Counted from the stretch's first letter, positions 25,365 to 35,165 are shown. The stretch: DNA of 64,000 bases from Halopiger goleimassiliensis (GCF_000455345.1 NZ_HG315690.1:755716-819715), one strand, 5' to 3'. Translations and numbers: made by a program. Notes: generated by a model from the sequence alone, not told the origin.

Positions 25365-25760
25365 AGGCATCCAGTCATACCCACTGCAGGGTTATATTAT
25401 TATCTTGAGTCGCGTTACCATACGACCCGTTTTTTCAGCGGAGAGTGTCCTGATTTCCGGACGGTCGAAGAGGTTGAATTAGTAGCGTGAAACGGTTTAC
25501 AGGCTGTGCGTGTCCTCGAGTACGGACTGCGTAGTTACTGTTATGTACCCGTCACGTCTGCGGTAAAATCGGCTTTCGAGATCGAAAGTAGAACGTACCG
25601 ATCGTTTGGCGAAATCGACGACTCTCGACACGGACCAAGCCCCGTTGCTTGCGGAACTGGCCCGACGATTCATCCTCAACTCGAGCCCCCTCTCCAAAAA
25701 TCGACGGTGACGGGGAGAGACCGCCAGAACAGTGCTCGACGACGGGTTCGAAACCGTCGC
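25365..25760. other. Gene-free interval with UPF0058 promoter
   Basis: This 396-bp stretch is more AT-rich than its surroundings. It holds the UPF0058 TATA box, and near its right end a T-arm-like inverted repeat CGACGG/CCGTCG at 25740-25759, which may terminate the zinc-finger transcript. Short open frames exist, but none has convincing codon use. Confidence 0.5.
25389..25403 (-). promoter_or_regulatory. TATA box for the UPF0058 gene
   Basis: On the minus strand GATAATAATATAA covers this region, centred about 30 bases before the ATG at 25364, implying a leaderless transcript. Confidence 0.6.
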
Positions 25761-25940
25761 CTAACCGAGTTGTTTCAGCGTCTGGAGGTCGCGATCGGTC
25801 CGCATGAATTCCGCCGTCCGCCGCGACGCGTGACAGTTCGGACAATGGAACATTTCGGTCGAACCTGGGAGTTCATCCGGCGACGTCTGCCAGTTTTTGG
25901 CACACTCCGGACACAACAGTCGGACGGTCGTTTCATCCAT
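25761..25940 (-). CDS. 59-residue zinc-ribbon microprotein
   Basis: The protein is a single four-cysteine zinc ribbon: LLCPECAKNW near residue 9 and FHCPNCHASRR near 31. A short helical tail follows (TDRDLQTLKQLG). The ATG at 25940 places it directly before the ribbon. Small ribbon proteins of this kind are conserved in haloarchaea; the role is unknown. It lies downstream of, and opposite to, no operon partner. Confidence 0.75.
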   Translation of the reverse strand: MDETTVRLLCPECAKNWQTSPDELPGSTEMFHCPNCHASRRTAEFMRTDRDLQTLKQLG

Positions 25941-26104
25941 GTTACTGGCTTGCACGCCACAGGTGAAAAACCTTGTCGCGATCACAGTCGGATCGATAGA
26001 ACGAGCCACAAACGTCGCGCCGTGCCGCCTGGGTACTCGAGGGGGCCACAACGAGCGTCCGACGGCGTCCACCGATGACAGCTATCCGCTCGACTAACCG
26101 GCGA

Positions 26105-27082
26105 TTACGCCGGGGCAGCCGTATCGGAGGCCTCGAGCAGTTCCTTGTAGCGGTTGCGGATGGTGACCTCGGAGATGTTCGCGACGTCGCTGACCTCGTT
26201 CTGGGTCACCTTCTCGTTGGTCAGCAGGGCCGCGGCGTAGACGCCAGCGGCCGCGAGGCCGACGGGCGACTTGCCGCTGTGGACGCCCTCCTTGCGGGCC
26301 GACTCGAGCAGTTCGCGCGCCATGCGCTCGGTCTCGTCCGAGAGGTCGAGGTCGCTGACGAACCGCGGCACGTAGTGTTCGGGGTCCGCGGGTTTGACCT
26401 CGAGACCGAGTTCCCGGATGATGTACCGGTAGGTCCGGGTCAGTTCCATCTTCTCGACGCGGCTGACAGCCGAAATCTCGTCGAGGCTGCGCGGGGTGCC
26501 GGCCTGGCGGGCGGCGGCGTACAGCGCAGCCGTGGCGACGCCCTCGATCGATCGTCCGGGGAGGAGGTCCTCCTCGAGGGCGCGGCGGTAGATCACGCTG
26601 GCCGTTTCGCGGACGTTCTCCGGCAGACCCAGCGCGGAGGCCATCCGGTCGATCTCGCCCAGCGCCTGCTTGAGGTTCCGTTCCTTGGAGTCGCGGGTAC
26701 GGAACCGCTCGTTCCAGGTGCGCAGGCGCTGCATCTTCTGGCGCTGACGGCTCGAGAGGGACTTCCCGTAGGCGTCTTTGTCCTGCCAGCCGATGTTCGT
26801 CGACAGGCCCTGGTCGTGCATCATGTTGGTCGTCGGGGCACCTACACGCGACTTCTGGTCCTTCTCGGCGGCGTCGAACGCGCGCCACTCGGGGCCGCGG
26901 TCGATCTCGTCCTCCTCGACGACGAGGCCACAGTCCTCACAGACCGTCTCGGCGTGTTCCGCGTCCGAGATGAGACGGCCGCCACACTCCGGGCACTCCT
27001 CGCGCTCGTCCGTGCGGTTCGATTCCTCCTCCTGTTCCGTCGTCCGCTCGCTCGTATAGGTTCGAATGTTGGAGTCTGTCAT
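26105..27082 (-). CDS. tfb: Transcription initiation factor IIB (TFB)
   Basis: The 325-residue protein bridges TBP-bound promoters and RNA polymerase. The N-terminal zinc ribbon is CPECGG...CEDCG at about residues 30-54; the B-finger/linker follows (GPEWRAFDAAEKDQKSRVG). Two cyclin repeats occupy about 130-225 and 225-320, the latter with the DNA-reading helix VSDVANISEVTIRNRYKEL. Haloarchaea carry several tfb paralogues; which one this is cannot be told. It has its own promoter, with a leader of about 60 bases. Confidence 0.95.
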   Translation of the reverse strand: MTDSNIRTYTSERTTEQEEESNRTDEREECPECGGRLISDAEHAETVCEDCGLVVEEDEIDRGPEWRAFDAAEKDQKSRVGAPTTNMMHDQGLSTNIGWQDKDAYGKSLSSRQRQKMQRLRTWNERFRTRDSKERNLKQALGEIDRMASALGLPENVRETASVIYRRALEEDLLPGRSIEGVATAALYAAARQAGTPRSLDEISAVSRVEKMELTRTYRYIIRELGLEVKPADPEHYVPRFVSDLDLSDETERMARELLESARKEGVHSGKSPVGLAAAGVYAAALLTNEKVTQNEVSDVANISEVTIRNRYKELLEASDTAAPA

Positions 27083-27169
27083 GGTGTATCGGGATGGTTA
27101 CTCGGGGCTCCCGGGTGGGGGAACCAGAAGAAACCCGGTCGCCTCGGCTAACGTATAGTAAGGCCGAAA

Positions 27170-27190
27170 TCCATATAAATGTTTCGCCTT
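27170..27190 (-). promoter_or_regulatory. TATA/BRE region for tfb
   Basis: On the minus strand GGCGAAACATTTATATGG shows a BRE-like purine run followed by TATA, about 90 bases before the tfb ATG. A second AT-rich TTATAAAG element lies at 27188-27200. Confidence 0.5.
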
Positions 27191-27377
27191 CTTTATAAGC
27201 GCCTCGGGAGTAGATTCATATGAGTTTCGGTTACATGGTGATTAATCGCTGAGGTTTTCGAGCGAGAGATCGTGGATATCCGTTCTAGTGGTCCCGTAGG
27301 AATGAGTCGGACGCTTTCGATGTCAACGGGGGGCACGAGTCGAACCCTTTTCGAATCGGCCCGTCGAACGGGCGGAC

Positions 27378-28085
27378 ATGACTGTCCGGTTCGGTGCGGT
27401 AACGGTCGACTGGTTCGGCCTCGCGAGCATCCGGCTCGAGGGGCGAACCGGGGTCGTCATCTACGTCGACCCTGGCCCGGAGCACTACGGGATACTCGAG
27501 GGCGAGGAGCCACGCGACGGCGACCTCGTTCTGGTCTCACACGGCCACCACTACGATCCCGACTCGATCCGGCGGGTCGCCCACGAGGACGCCATCGTGG
27601 TCGTCCACGAGGCCGTCGACGCCCGCGACGTAGAGCACGCGGACGAACAGCCGGAGTCGCTCCCCTACGAGGTCGAACGCGTCCGTGACGACGAATCGTT
27701 CGTCCTCGGGCCGCTCGACCTCTACACCACGCCGGCGTACAACGATCCTGACGGGTCACACACCGACGCGGACGGGACGCCATACCACCCGGAGGGCGAG
27801 GGCTGTGGCTTCGGCGTCACCGTCGACGGGGTCACGGCGTTCTGGCCCGGCGACACGGATCCGCTGCCGGTCCACGACGAACTGGTCGTCGACCTCCTCT
27901 GTCCCCCGATCGGTGGCACCTACACGATGGATCGTCACGAGGCCGCCGACCTCGCCGACCGGATGGTTCCCGGACTCGTGTTGCCCGTCCACTACGACGC
28001 GTTCGACGCCATCGACGCCGACGCAGACGCGTTCGTCGTCGACGTCGCGAATCGGGGCCACCCGGTCGTCCTCGACGAGGGATAA
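27378..28085 (+). CDS. MBL-fold metal-dependent hydrolase (UPF0173-like)
   Basis: A 235-residue beta-lactamase-fold protein. The core opens FGAVTVDWFGLASIRLEG, the strand motif of UPF0173/UlaG-like hydrolases. The metal motif near residue 55 is SHGHHYDPDS, HxHHYD, instead of the canonical HxHxDH. Further ligands are in FWPGDTDPLP and LPVHYDAFDA. The substrate is unknown. It is divergent from tfb. Confidence 0.8.
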   Translation: MTVRFGAVTVDWFGLASIRLEGRTGVVIYVDPGPEHYGILEGEEPRDGDLVLVSHGHHYDPDSIRRVAHEDAIVVVHEAVDARDVEHADEQPESLPYEVERVRDDESFVLGPLDLYTTPAYNDPDGSHTDADGTPYHPEGEGCGFGVTVDGVTAFWPGDTDPLPVHDELVVDLLCPPIGGTYTMDRHEAADLADRMVPGLVLPVHYDAFDAIDADADAFVVDVANRGHPVVLDEG

Positions 28086-28162
28086 CCGGTCCGATCGCCC
28101 GATGCGTATCAGTGTCCCAATCAGTCGCAACCGTTTTCCTCCTCCCTCGTGTTGGTCGGGTT

Positions 28163-29269
28163 ATGGGACGTGGCTTCGAGGACGGCGGGACGGGGACCAC
28201 TAGCTGTGATCGGTGCGGATCCCCGGTCGCCGAATCGATGCGATACTGTCCGTCCTGCGGAGCCAGCCAGGAATCGACGGACGAACCCGAGCAGCGACGA
28301 GACCGGATCGACGAGTCCGAGCCGAGGGACCACCGAACCGGCTGGCCGAACCGCGACGACCGAGCACAGGACCGCCACTCCGAACCCCGCTCGCGAGAGC
28401 CACGCTACCGAGAGGAACCCCCGCGCGACGGTTCACGACGCCGGGACCGCTCGAGCCCGACTCGCGAGTCGGGAGGGTCCTCGCACCGATCGACGGCCCA
28501 CGACGCCGACCGACGAATACTCGAGGACCGCATCGCGGCCCACCTCGAGAACGGCTGGGAACTCGAACACGACTTCGGCGATCACGCCGTCCTGATACGG
28601 CGCTCGCTGGGATCGTCTACCAACCACCTCCTCATCGCGTTTCTCACTATCTGGTGGACGATGGGGATGGGTAACGTCGTCTACGGGGCCTACCACTACT
28701 TCGGCAACGTCGAGCGAAAGGTGGTGCGAGCCGATGGCCCCGCACAAACCCACGCGGGAACCGTCCGGTCGCCGTCGCAGGATCGCGCGAGTCGAGAATC
28801 AAGTTCGAGTTCCGGTTCCAGTTCGCCGGCGCTCCTGCTGTTTATGGTCGGTCTGCTGTGGCTGCTCGGATTGGCGTTCCTGCTCGAGCTGTCGGCGCTG
28901 GCGAGCGGGTTCGGACTCCTGTTGCTCCTCGTCGGCGCGGCCTTGATACCGTCCGTGCGACGACGGTTCCGCGACCGGGACCCGATCACGACGAACGGCC
29001 GGACCCGCTCGGTCGAGGAGCGACGTGCCGACGATCCGGAACGCCCGTGTACCATCTGCCGACAGCCGGTCGAGGACGGAATCACGCGGACCTACAAGGA
29101 AGAATTCGCGGTGTTGGGCGTCCCCGTCGTGACCCTCGACAGCGGCGAGAACCACTACTGTCCGGAGTGTACGGGCCTCGAGGCCGTCAAGGACGGCCCG
29201 GAACACGGGGCCGGAGTGGAGCCGTCGACCGCGGACGACGCCGAACGGGAACCCTCGCTCGAGCGCTGA
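28163..29269 (+). CDS. Membrane protein with terminal zinc ribbons
   Basis: The 368-residue protein has a zinc ribbon at each end: CDRCGSPVAESMRYCPSCG at about 15-33 and CTICRQPVED...HYCPECTG at about 300-345. Between them lie an Arg/Ser/Glu-rich linker (about 40-115), a soluble segment (RIAAHLENGWELEHDFG), a membrane helix near 155-180 and a helical pair near 218-265. I do not recognise a function. Similar double-ribbon membrane proteins are frequent in haloarchaea. Confidence 0.75.
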   Translation: MGRGFEDGGTGTTSCDRCGSPVAESMRYCPSCGASQESTDEPEQRRDRIDESEPRDHRTGWPNRDDRAQDRHSEPRSREPRYREEPPRDGSRRRDRSSPTRESGGSSHRSTAHDADRRILEDRIAAHLENGWELEHDFGDHAVLIRRSLGSSTNHLLIAFLTIWWTMGMGNVVYGAYHYFGNVERKVVRADGPAQTHAGTVRSPSQDRASRESSSSSGSSSPALLLFMVGLLWLLGLAFLLELSALASGFGLLLLLVGAALIPSVRRRFRDRDPITTNGRTRSVEERRADDPERPCTICRQPVEDGITRTYKEEFAVLGVPVVTLDSGENHYCPECTGLEAVKDGPEHGAGVEPSTADDAEREPSLER

Positions 29270-29290
29270 TCGCAGTCGGCGCGATGGCCG

Positions 29291-29456
29291 CTAGATGACG
29301 TTCTTCTCGTCGAACCGTTCGAGAAACAGGTATCGGTTCCGCTGTTCGATGGGCGTCTAAACGACGCCCATCTCGTCGAGCCGTTCGGTCGTCATCTCCC
29401 CGAACGACGGCTCGATGTGCGTCTAGACGACACCCATCTCGTCGAGCCGTTCGGGC
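29291..29456 (-). repeat. Three 66-bp tandem units carrying the top6A stop region
   Basis: Units start at 29291, 29357 and 29423, exactly 66 bases apart. Each begins (top strand) CTA(G/A)A(T/C)GAC and continues with a stretch that, on the minus strand, encodes [13 protein letters not shown] (ERFDEKNVI-stop in the most divergent copy). The innermost copy is the true end of top6A. All three keep the reading frame, and all end in TAG. Confidence 0.8.
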
Positions 29457-30514
29457 AGATACGTATCCGTCACGAAGTCCAGCCCGTGGGAGGCCAGCGC
29501 CTGCTGTTCGGACTTCTTCTCGATCTCGAGTTGGAGTTCGATCTGTTCCTCCCAGTAGTCGGTCTGGAAGCGCGGGTCGGTGAGTTCGTTCTCGAGCGCG
29601 TTGACGTCCGAATCGCTGAGCGGGTCGTTCGGCAGGTCGTACTCGACGATGTCGGCGGGCTGGATGCCGATGAACTTGGCCTCCGGCGTCGCGAGGTACT
29701 CCGAGAGGTGGGCCGATTTGATCGACCCGTAGGCGACCGAGCCGTAGATGCGGTACGACCACGGGTCACCGTCCGTGAAGACCGTGACCGGCAGGTTGAG
29801 TTCGTTGTGCATCCGCTTGGTGATCCGGCGGGTCGCGCGGGCCGGCTGGCCCTTGAGGTGGACGATGAGGGCGTTGTACTCGTCGTCGAACCCGTTCTCG
29901 ACCAGCCGGTCGCGCATACCGCCGGTCTCCACGGCGAGAATGAAGTCGGCGTCGCAGTCGAGGAACTCGATCGTGTCGGGGTTGTTCGGGATCTGGTAGC
30001 CCCCTTCGCCGACGTCCTCCTGGCAGTGGATCTCGCGCTCCCCGCGGCGGGTCTGCTCGCGAAGGTGGAGAGGACCCATGATCGTCGCCCCCGACTCCTC
30101 GGGGCGCATGTGGAAGTCCTCGCGAGTGACGCCCGAGACGATCTCGAGGTCCTCGATCAGGTTGTTCGACTCGTCCTGGCTCGTGAACTGGGCCTCCTCG
30201 TTGTCCCAGCTTTCGGAGAGGTAGTACAGCTCACGCAGGGTGGACGAGCGATCCTGATCGAGCTGATCCGCGAGGAACTCGATCGTGTAGACCGCCTTGA
30301 GGAGCTTTCGCGCCCCGCGGACCGAGTTGGCCGACCGGGTCGACTCGCGGTCGCCGTAGACCCAGACTTTCTCGTCTTCGTCGTACTCGATGTTGTTCTT
30401 CGTCCGCGTCGGGACGGACATGTTGGGGATCTCCCCCCGCTCGAACTGGTCGTAGAACTCCGCCGCGAGGTCGATCAGCTGTTCTCGGGCCTGCTGGTTG
30501 TCGTCTGCGCTCAT
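29423..30514 (-). CDS. top6A: DNA topoisomerase VI subunit A
   Basis: The 363-residue catalytic subunit, homologous to Spo11, makes the double-strand break for strand passage. The winged-helix active tyrosine lies in [13 protein letters not shown] at residues 91-103. The Toprim fold follows with [11 protein letters not shown] (conserved glutamate) and [14 protein letters not shown] (DxD-type metal site). It follows top6B by 49 bases in one operon. Its final codons are duplicated downstream in the 66-bp tandem repeats. Confidence 0.95.
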   Translation of the reverse strand: MSADDNQQAREQLIDLAAEFYDQFERGEIPNMSVPTRTKNNIEYDEDEKVWVYGDRESTRSANSVRGARKLLKAVYTIEFLADQLDQDRSSTLRELYYLSESWDNEEAQFTSQDESNNLIEDLEIVSGVTREDFHMRPEESGATIMGPLHLREQTRRGEREIHCQEDVGEGGYQIPNNPDTIEFLDCDADFILAVETGGMRDRLVENGFDDEYNALIVHLKGQPARATRRITKRMHNELNLPVTVFTDGDPWSYRIYGSVAYGSIKSAHLSEYLATPEAKFIGIQPADIVEYDLPNDPLSDSDVNALENELTDPRFQTDYWEEQIELQLEIEKKSEQQALASHGLDFVTDTYLPERLDEMGVV

Positions 30515-30563
30515 TGTTTCACCGTGATTTCGCTTCGCTCATCACGAGCCATCAGTCGCGCGC

Positions 30564-33053
30564 TCATGATGACACCGTAAGTTTCTCGTCTTCGACGCCT
30601 TTCACGTCGAGGTCGAACTCGGCGTCCTCGGGCACCTCGTACTCGAGGGTGGCCTCGTCGTCACTCGAGACCTCGGACTCCCACTTGACGAACCACTCGC
30701 CGTCCATCTCGACGACGGTCGCACCGTCCGAAAGGTTCGTCGGTTCGGCCGACACGATGTCGGTGATCTCGAGCGACTCGTTCGTCCCCGAGTTGTTCTC
30801 GACGACGACCGAGACCGCCTTGCCGTCGCCGTTGTCCTCGACCCGGCGTTCGACGAGGACGTTGTTCATGATCCGGGCCAGCGCGTCGCCGATCTCGGGT
30901 TCGTCCCGATCGGTGACCTCGGCGACCTTCTCGGCCATCTCGGGGAGGATCTTCCCGAGGACGTTCTGTTTCTTGCGGCGCTGTTCCATCGAGCGGCGCT
31001 TGTTCAGGTAACTCTTGAGTTCGCGCGCCGCTTCGCGGATCGCGAGTTCGATCTCGTCTTCGATCTCGGGGACGTTCGCGACGGCGTCTTTCGACTCGCT
31101 CGTGAACGGGACGTTCGTCGAGGCGACGTGGACCATGATGACCGCCGGTCCGTGGGGAAGCCCGGAGCCGCCCGGCTGGTCGAGCCCGTAGTTGCGCCAG
31201 CCGATCGACTTGACGACGTCGGTCGTCGCACACGCGCCGCGCTGGTAGACCAGCGGCACCCGGTTCGCGAACCGGAGCACGTCGGCGGTGCCGTCGGCCT
31301 CGAGTTCACCGCCGTAGGCGATACCGGCCTCTACGACGAACGGGTCGCCGCCGTGGACCTCGGCGTCGCGGGTCGCGGAGGCGTAGAAGTCGGCGTCGAA
31401 CTCCTTCTCGAGGCCGGCCTCGATGAGGTCGGCGGTGATCGGCGAGAGACACCGCGTCGGCGGAGCCATGATGTCGGTCGCGCGCATGGCGTCGACCAGG
31501 TCGCTGGCGGCGTCCCGGTCGTCGGCGAGTTCCCGCACGAGCGGCGGATCGTCGGGGACGGTGGCCATCACGTCCCAGAACGCCTCGACGACGTTCTCGC
31601 GGGCGGTGTCCCCGAACGCGACGTCGTCGTACTCCTCGGTGAGGTCCGCAGCGCGGTCGACGTACTCGCGGAGCGTCGTGCGGGTCAGCCGGTGCCGGAC
31701 GTCCTCCTCGGTCGCGTCGGCGAACGTCCCGGCCAGCCGCTGCGCGAAGGCGTGGACGACCTCGTCGTCCTTGCGGGTGCTCGTCGCCTCGTCGGCCAGC
31801 TCGTAGACGTCCGCGACGAGCCGCGACTCCTCGCCCTCGGCGTCCTCGTCCGCGTCGATCAGCGCGAGCCAGACCGCTTCGACGGCGTTCTCGCGGACGG
31901 TGTCGCCGAACGTCGTTCCGTGCTCGTCTTCGACGGTTTCGGCGGCCTCCTCGACCGCCTCGAGCAGTTCGTGGTGGGCGATCCGGTCGTGGTCGTCGAC
32001 GGCCGCGGCGATGGCGTCGGCGAAGGCTGCCGTCGCATCGGCTCCCTTGTTCGCCGTAGCATCGGTGACGACCGCCTCGAGGTCGACGTCCTCTCGCGGG
32101 CGAGGCCCGCTCGAGTTATCCGCGGAGCGTGGCTCCGCGCTCTCGCGCGCTGCAGGCGGCTGCCAGCGCATCTCGCGGCCGTAGTGGCGGTCGCGGAACG
32201 CGTCGATGATCGAGTCGGCCGTCTTCTTCCCGACGCGGGTGAACTCCTCCTGGACGAACCCCGAGACGCTGTGGGAGTCCGTCGCGGTGAGCATCTTCAT
32301 GACCGTCCCGAGTTCGACCCCGTGCGGGTGGGGCCGGATCTCCTCGGTCTCCTCGGGAAGCTGGTCGGTCGCGCGCTCGAACTTGAAGTGAGCCTGGGGC
32401 TCGCGCAACTCGAGACGGGCGTGCGGGTTGACGACTGCCGTGTGCTTGACGTAGTCGTGGAGTTGCTGGCGAGCGCGCATGTTGGCCTCCATCTCGAGTT
32501 CGATGCGCGTCCCGTGGGGGCGGTCCCAGGAGGTGGTCTCTTCGACGCTGATCTCGGGTTCGTTCTCGTCGGTGTCGACGATCAACTCGAAGTACTGGGC
32601 CTCGGCGGCGTCCTGGGTGCGGCTGGTGATCTTCGCGGGTTTCCCGCTCGTCAGTTGCGAGTAGAGGACGGCCGCGGAGATGCCGATCCCCTGCTGGCCG
32701 CGGTTCTGCTCGCGGACGTGAAACCGCGATCCGTAGAGGAGTTTCCCGAAGACCTTCGGGAGCGATTCCTTCGTCAGCCCCGGCCCGTTGTCCTCGACGA
32801 TCAGCGTGTAGTAGTCGCCCGATTCCTGGATCTCGACGTAGATGTCCGGGAGAATACCGGCTTCCTCGGCGGCGTCCAGGGCGTTGTCGACGGCCTCCTT
32901 GACGGCCGTGACGAGGCCTCGAGCGCCGCTGTCGAAGCCGAGCATGTGCTTGTTCTTCTCGAAGAACTCGGCGATGGAGATCGCCTGCTGGTTCTCGGCC
33001 AGCTCCTCGGCGATCCCCGGCTCGTCACCGAGTGTCGACTGGAACGACGTCAT
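30564..33053 (-). CDS. top6B: DNA topoisomerase VI subunit B
   Basis: This 829-residue GHKL ATPase subunit clamps the transported DNA. The Bergerat fold has [15 protein letters not shown] near residue 53, [10 protein letters not shown] near 92 and [11 protein letters not shown] near 120; a helix-two-turns-helix and transducer domain follow. It is about 300 residues longer than crenarchaeal Top6B. The extra length is a negatively charged insert (about residues 300-520) containing two related units, [15 protein letters not shown] and [15 protein letters not shown]. The ATG at 33053 was chosen over a GTG three bases upstream. Confidence 0.95.
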   Translation of the reverse strand: MTSFQSTLGDEPGIAEELAENQQAISIAEFFEKNKHMLGFDSGARGLVTAVKEAVDNALDAAEEAGILPDIYVEIQESGDYYTLIVEDNGPGLTKESLPKVFGKLLYGSRFHVREQNRGQQGIGISAAVLYSQLTSGKPAKITSRTQDAAEAQYFELIVDTDENEPEISVEETTSWDRPHGTRIELEMEANMRARQQLHDYVKHTAVVNPHARLELREPQAHFKFERATDQLPEETEEIRPHPHGVELGTVMKMLTATDSHSVSGFVQEEFTRVGKKTADSIIDAFRDRHYGREMRWQPPAARESAEPRSADNSSGPRPREDVDLEAVVTDATANKGADATAAFADAIAAAVDDHDRIAHHELLEAVEEAAETVEDEHGTTFGDTVRENAVEAVWLALIDADEDAEGEESRLVADVYELADEATSTRKDDEVVHAFAQRLAGTFADATEEDVRHRLTRTTLREYVDRAADLTEEYDDVAFGDTARENVVEAFWDVMATVPDDPPLVRELADDRDAASDLVDAMRATDIMAPPTRCLSPITADLIEAGLEKEFDADFYASATRDAEVHGGDPFVVEAGIAYGGELEADGTADVLRFANRVPLVYQRGACATTDVVKSIGWRNYGLDQPGGSGLPHGPAVIMVHVASTNVPFTSESKDAVANVPEIEDEIELAIREAARELKSYLNKRRSMEQRRKKQNVLGKILPEMAEKVAEVTDRDEPEIGDALARIMNNVLVERRVEDNGDGKAVSVVVENNSGTNESLEITDIVSAEPTNLSDGATVVEMDGEWFVKWESEVSSDDEATLEYEVPEDAEFDLDVKGVEDEKLTVSS

Positions 33054-33165
33054 CACCCTCCAGTATTCACGGCGGGGCTAAAAGGTGTGCGCTACCGCGG
33101 TGAAAGTGATCCCATGGCCGATCCGGATCCCGTGGACGTCACGTGCAGCGGCCGCACCCGACGCG

Positions 33166-33179
33166 CAAAGGTTTAACCG
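33166..33179 (+). promoter_or_regulatory. TATA/BRE region for the HTH gene
   Basis: GCAAAGGTTTAACC gives a BRE-like purine run and a TTTAA box, about 36 bases before the ATG at 33211. Confidence 0.45.
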
Positions 33180-33210
33180 CGCGCGAAAGCTTCCTCCCAA
33201 ACGAGAACGT

Positions 33211-33855
33211 ATGGCTCGAGACGACACCGACCACCCGGGAGACGAGGGGGATGCGCTACCGTTGGATGGCGATGCGCAGTCCGAGGACGGCGTCGACGAC
33301 GGGATCACGACGACGGCGGTCGAGGAGGTCGACCAGCGGATCGTCGATCTGCTGTCCTGGATCCTCGATACGGAGACGCGGGCGAAGATCTACGTCTACC
33401 TGCTGGCCAACCCTGGTAGCACCTCCGAGGAGGTCGCCACCGGCACGGGTCTGTACCCGAGTACGGTCCGGGAGGCACTCGCGGAACTCCACGAGGAAGA
33501 CCGGGTCAGCCGCGAGAAACGGGCCAGCGAGGGCGCGGGCAACAACCCCTACGAGTACACGGCGATCCAGCCCAGCGAACTCGTCGGCGGCGTCGTCGAC
33601 CAGGTCCAGCAGGAACTGAACACCATCTTCACGCTCGATCGGGTCCTCGACCGGGAGAGCGACCCCGACGGAGACGTCGACGACGAGGTCGAACCCGTGA
33701 CGATCACGGTCGACGACGTCGACTCGAGCGAGCACGCTGCCGCGACTGACGGCGACGACGGGCCGGACGCGGACGCCGACGCCGAGTCGGAGCCTACACC
33801 GAGCGCCGAAGATTCGACCGCCGAGCGCTCGGATACCGACGAGGACGAGTCCTAG
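33211..33855 (+). CDS. Helix-turn-helix transcriptional regulator
   Basis: The 214-residue protein has an acidic N-terminus, a winged helix at about residues 45-110 (TRAKIYVYLLANPGSTSEEV, then GLYPSTVREALAELHEEDRV and a wing with REKRASEGAGNNPYEYTAI), and an acidic tail from about 160. This is an ArsR/TrmB-like arrangement. It is divergent from top6B, so it might regulate the topoisomerase operon; that is inference from position. No ligand domain is visible. Confidence 0.82.
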   Translation: MARDDTDHPGDEGDALPLDGDAQSEDGVDDGITTTAVEEVDQRIVDLLSWILDTETRAKIYVYLLANPGSTSEEVATGTGLYPSTVREALAELHEEDRVSREKRASEGAGNNPYEYTAIQPSELVGGVVDQVQQELNTIFTLDRVLDRESDPDGDVDDEVEPVTITVDDVDSSEHAAATDGDDGPDADADAESEPTPSAEDSTAERSDTDEDES

Positions 33856-33879
33856 GCGTCAGCGGTCGTCCCCAATGTG

Positions 33880-34992
33880 TCAACGGTCGTCCTCGAGTTC
33901 GAGCACCGCGGGTCGCTCGAGTTCGAGGTCGGCCTCGATCGCCGAGACGCGGGTCGTCGGCCAGTCGTCGGTCGTCGTCAGGACCTCCCAATCGTCGTCG
34001 GTGACCAGCACGGTATCCTCGCTTTTCGCACCCGCGACCGTCGGGTTCCACGCGTAGGCCATCGGCGTCTCGACGGGCGCGTCGCCGTCGGGCGTGGCGA
34101 TCCACTCCCGGCCGGCGAAGCCGGCCGCACCGCCCTGATGGTGGCGCTTCCACTCGTCTTCGTGACCGATCGCCTCGTAGGCCGCCTGCATGCGCGCGAA
34201 GACGTCACCAGCAGTGCCACCCTCCGGATCGCGAGCGGCCGCCCGCGTCGCCGCGAGGGCCGTCGTCTCGACGCGGGCGGCGGCTTCGTGGCGCGTCTCG
34301 AGCCAGGACGGCGGGTCGAACGCGACGGTTCGGGTACAACTGGCGTGCAAGCCTGCGCGTTCGGTCGTCACCGAGACGAGGGCGTAGTCGCCGAGTTCGG
34401 TCTCCCGTGGCGTGTAGTGGCGGTACTGCTGGGCGCGTTCGGCCCCGCCAACGAGGACGACGGGGGTCTCGATGTTCTGCGCCGAGAGGGCGACCCGCAG
34501 CGCCGAGGCGACCTCGTGTTCCGTGTCGCCGGGTTTGAGTTCCCGACAGACCGACTCGACGGCGACCGCCGTCTCCCGACCGAGTCGGCGGTAGCGCTCG
34601 CGGTCCCGCTCGGTCAGGGGTTGGCGGAACGCCGCGGGATCTACCTGCTCGAGGCCGGGAACGTCCACGTCCGCGGCCGCGCGTTCGTCTTCGTCGACCC
34701 GGTCCGCGATGGCTTCCTCGATGGAGCCCTCGTACCATGGGAACGCCTCGACGTCGACGTCTGCCTCGAGGTCGGGGAGTTCTTCGGCCGCGATGCGATC
34801 GCGTTCGATGTTCGTCGTCACGACGCGCAGGTCGTCGCCGTCGTACCCGACCGCGGCGATGCCGACGGGGTTCTCGCGGTCGACGACGTTCGAGCCACCG
34901 GTCAGCCAGGCGAAGGAGTTGGGCCGCACGAGCCAGATCGAATCGAGGTCGCGGGCCTCGAGAACGCGTGCGAGTCGCTCGCGTTTGTCCAT
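33880..34992 (-). CDS. M24 (Xaa-Pro peptidase/creatinase-like) protein lacking metal ligands
   Basis: The 370-residue protein has the two-domain layout of aminopeptidase P/creatinase: an N-terminal domain with SIWLVRPNSFAWLTGG and a pita-bread C-terminal domain. The usual metal aspartates are missing: the position of LxDxG reads LVSVT and that of GDxTRT reads ASCTRT. The equivalent of MVFTxEPG reads MAYAWNP, losing a glutamate, while SEDTVLV keeps one. It is therefore probably not a metallopeptidase; creatinase is a metal-free precedent. Substrate unknown. Confidence 0.8.
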   Translation of the reverse strand: MDKRERLARVLEARDLDSIWLVRPNSFAWLTGGSNVVDRENPVGIAAVGYDGDDLRVVTTNIERDRIAAEELPDLEADVDVEAFPWYEGSIEEAIADRVDEDERAAADVDVPGLEQVDPAAFRQPLTERDRERYRRLGRETAVAVESVCRELKPGDTEHEVASALRVALSAQNIETPVVLVGGAERAQQYRHYTPRETELGDYALVSVTTERAGLHASCTRTVAFDPPSWLETRHEAAARVETTALAATRAAARDPEGGTAGDVFARMQAAYEAIGHEDEWKRHHQGGAAGFAGREWIATPDGDAPVETPMAYAWNPTVAGAKSEDTVLVTDDDWEVLTTTDDWPTTRVSAIEADLELERPAVLELEDDR

Positions 34993-35165
34993 GCCGGGTG
35001 CTGGCCGGGGTCCGCCTTGAGAGTATCGGAGACGCTTCCGGATGGCCGCCGGAAAGACGGGAGCGGTCGCGGGAAAAAGTCAACTAACCTACACTATGCA
35101 TATAAAACACCCCCCTCCGCATCGAGGGTTTTGATGGTTCCGACGAGGCGAGAACGACTCGGGAA

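Noticed and set aside
25497..25697. 66-codon minus-strand frame in the 25.4-25.8 kb gap
   Set aside because: Arg/Ser-rich, no conserved motif, and lacks the acidic composition of the neighbours.
25740..25759. tRNA or tRNA fragment from CGACGGGTTCGAAACCGTCG
   Set aside because: Only a T-arm-like hairpin is present; no acceptor, anticodon or D arm can be drawn around it.
31128..33176. Long plus-strand frame opposite top6B
   Set aside because: Antisense shadow; no domains, and top6B is certain on the minus strand.
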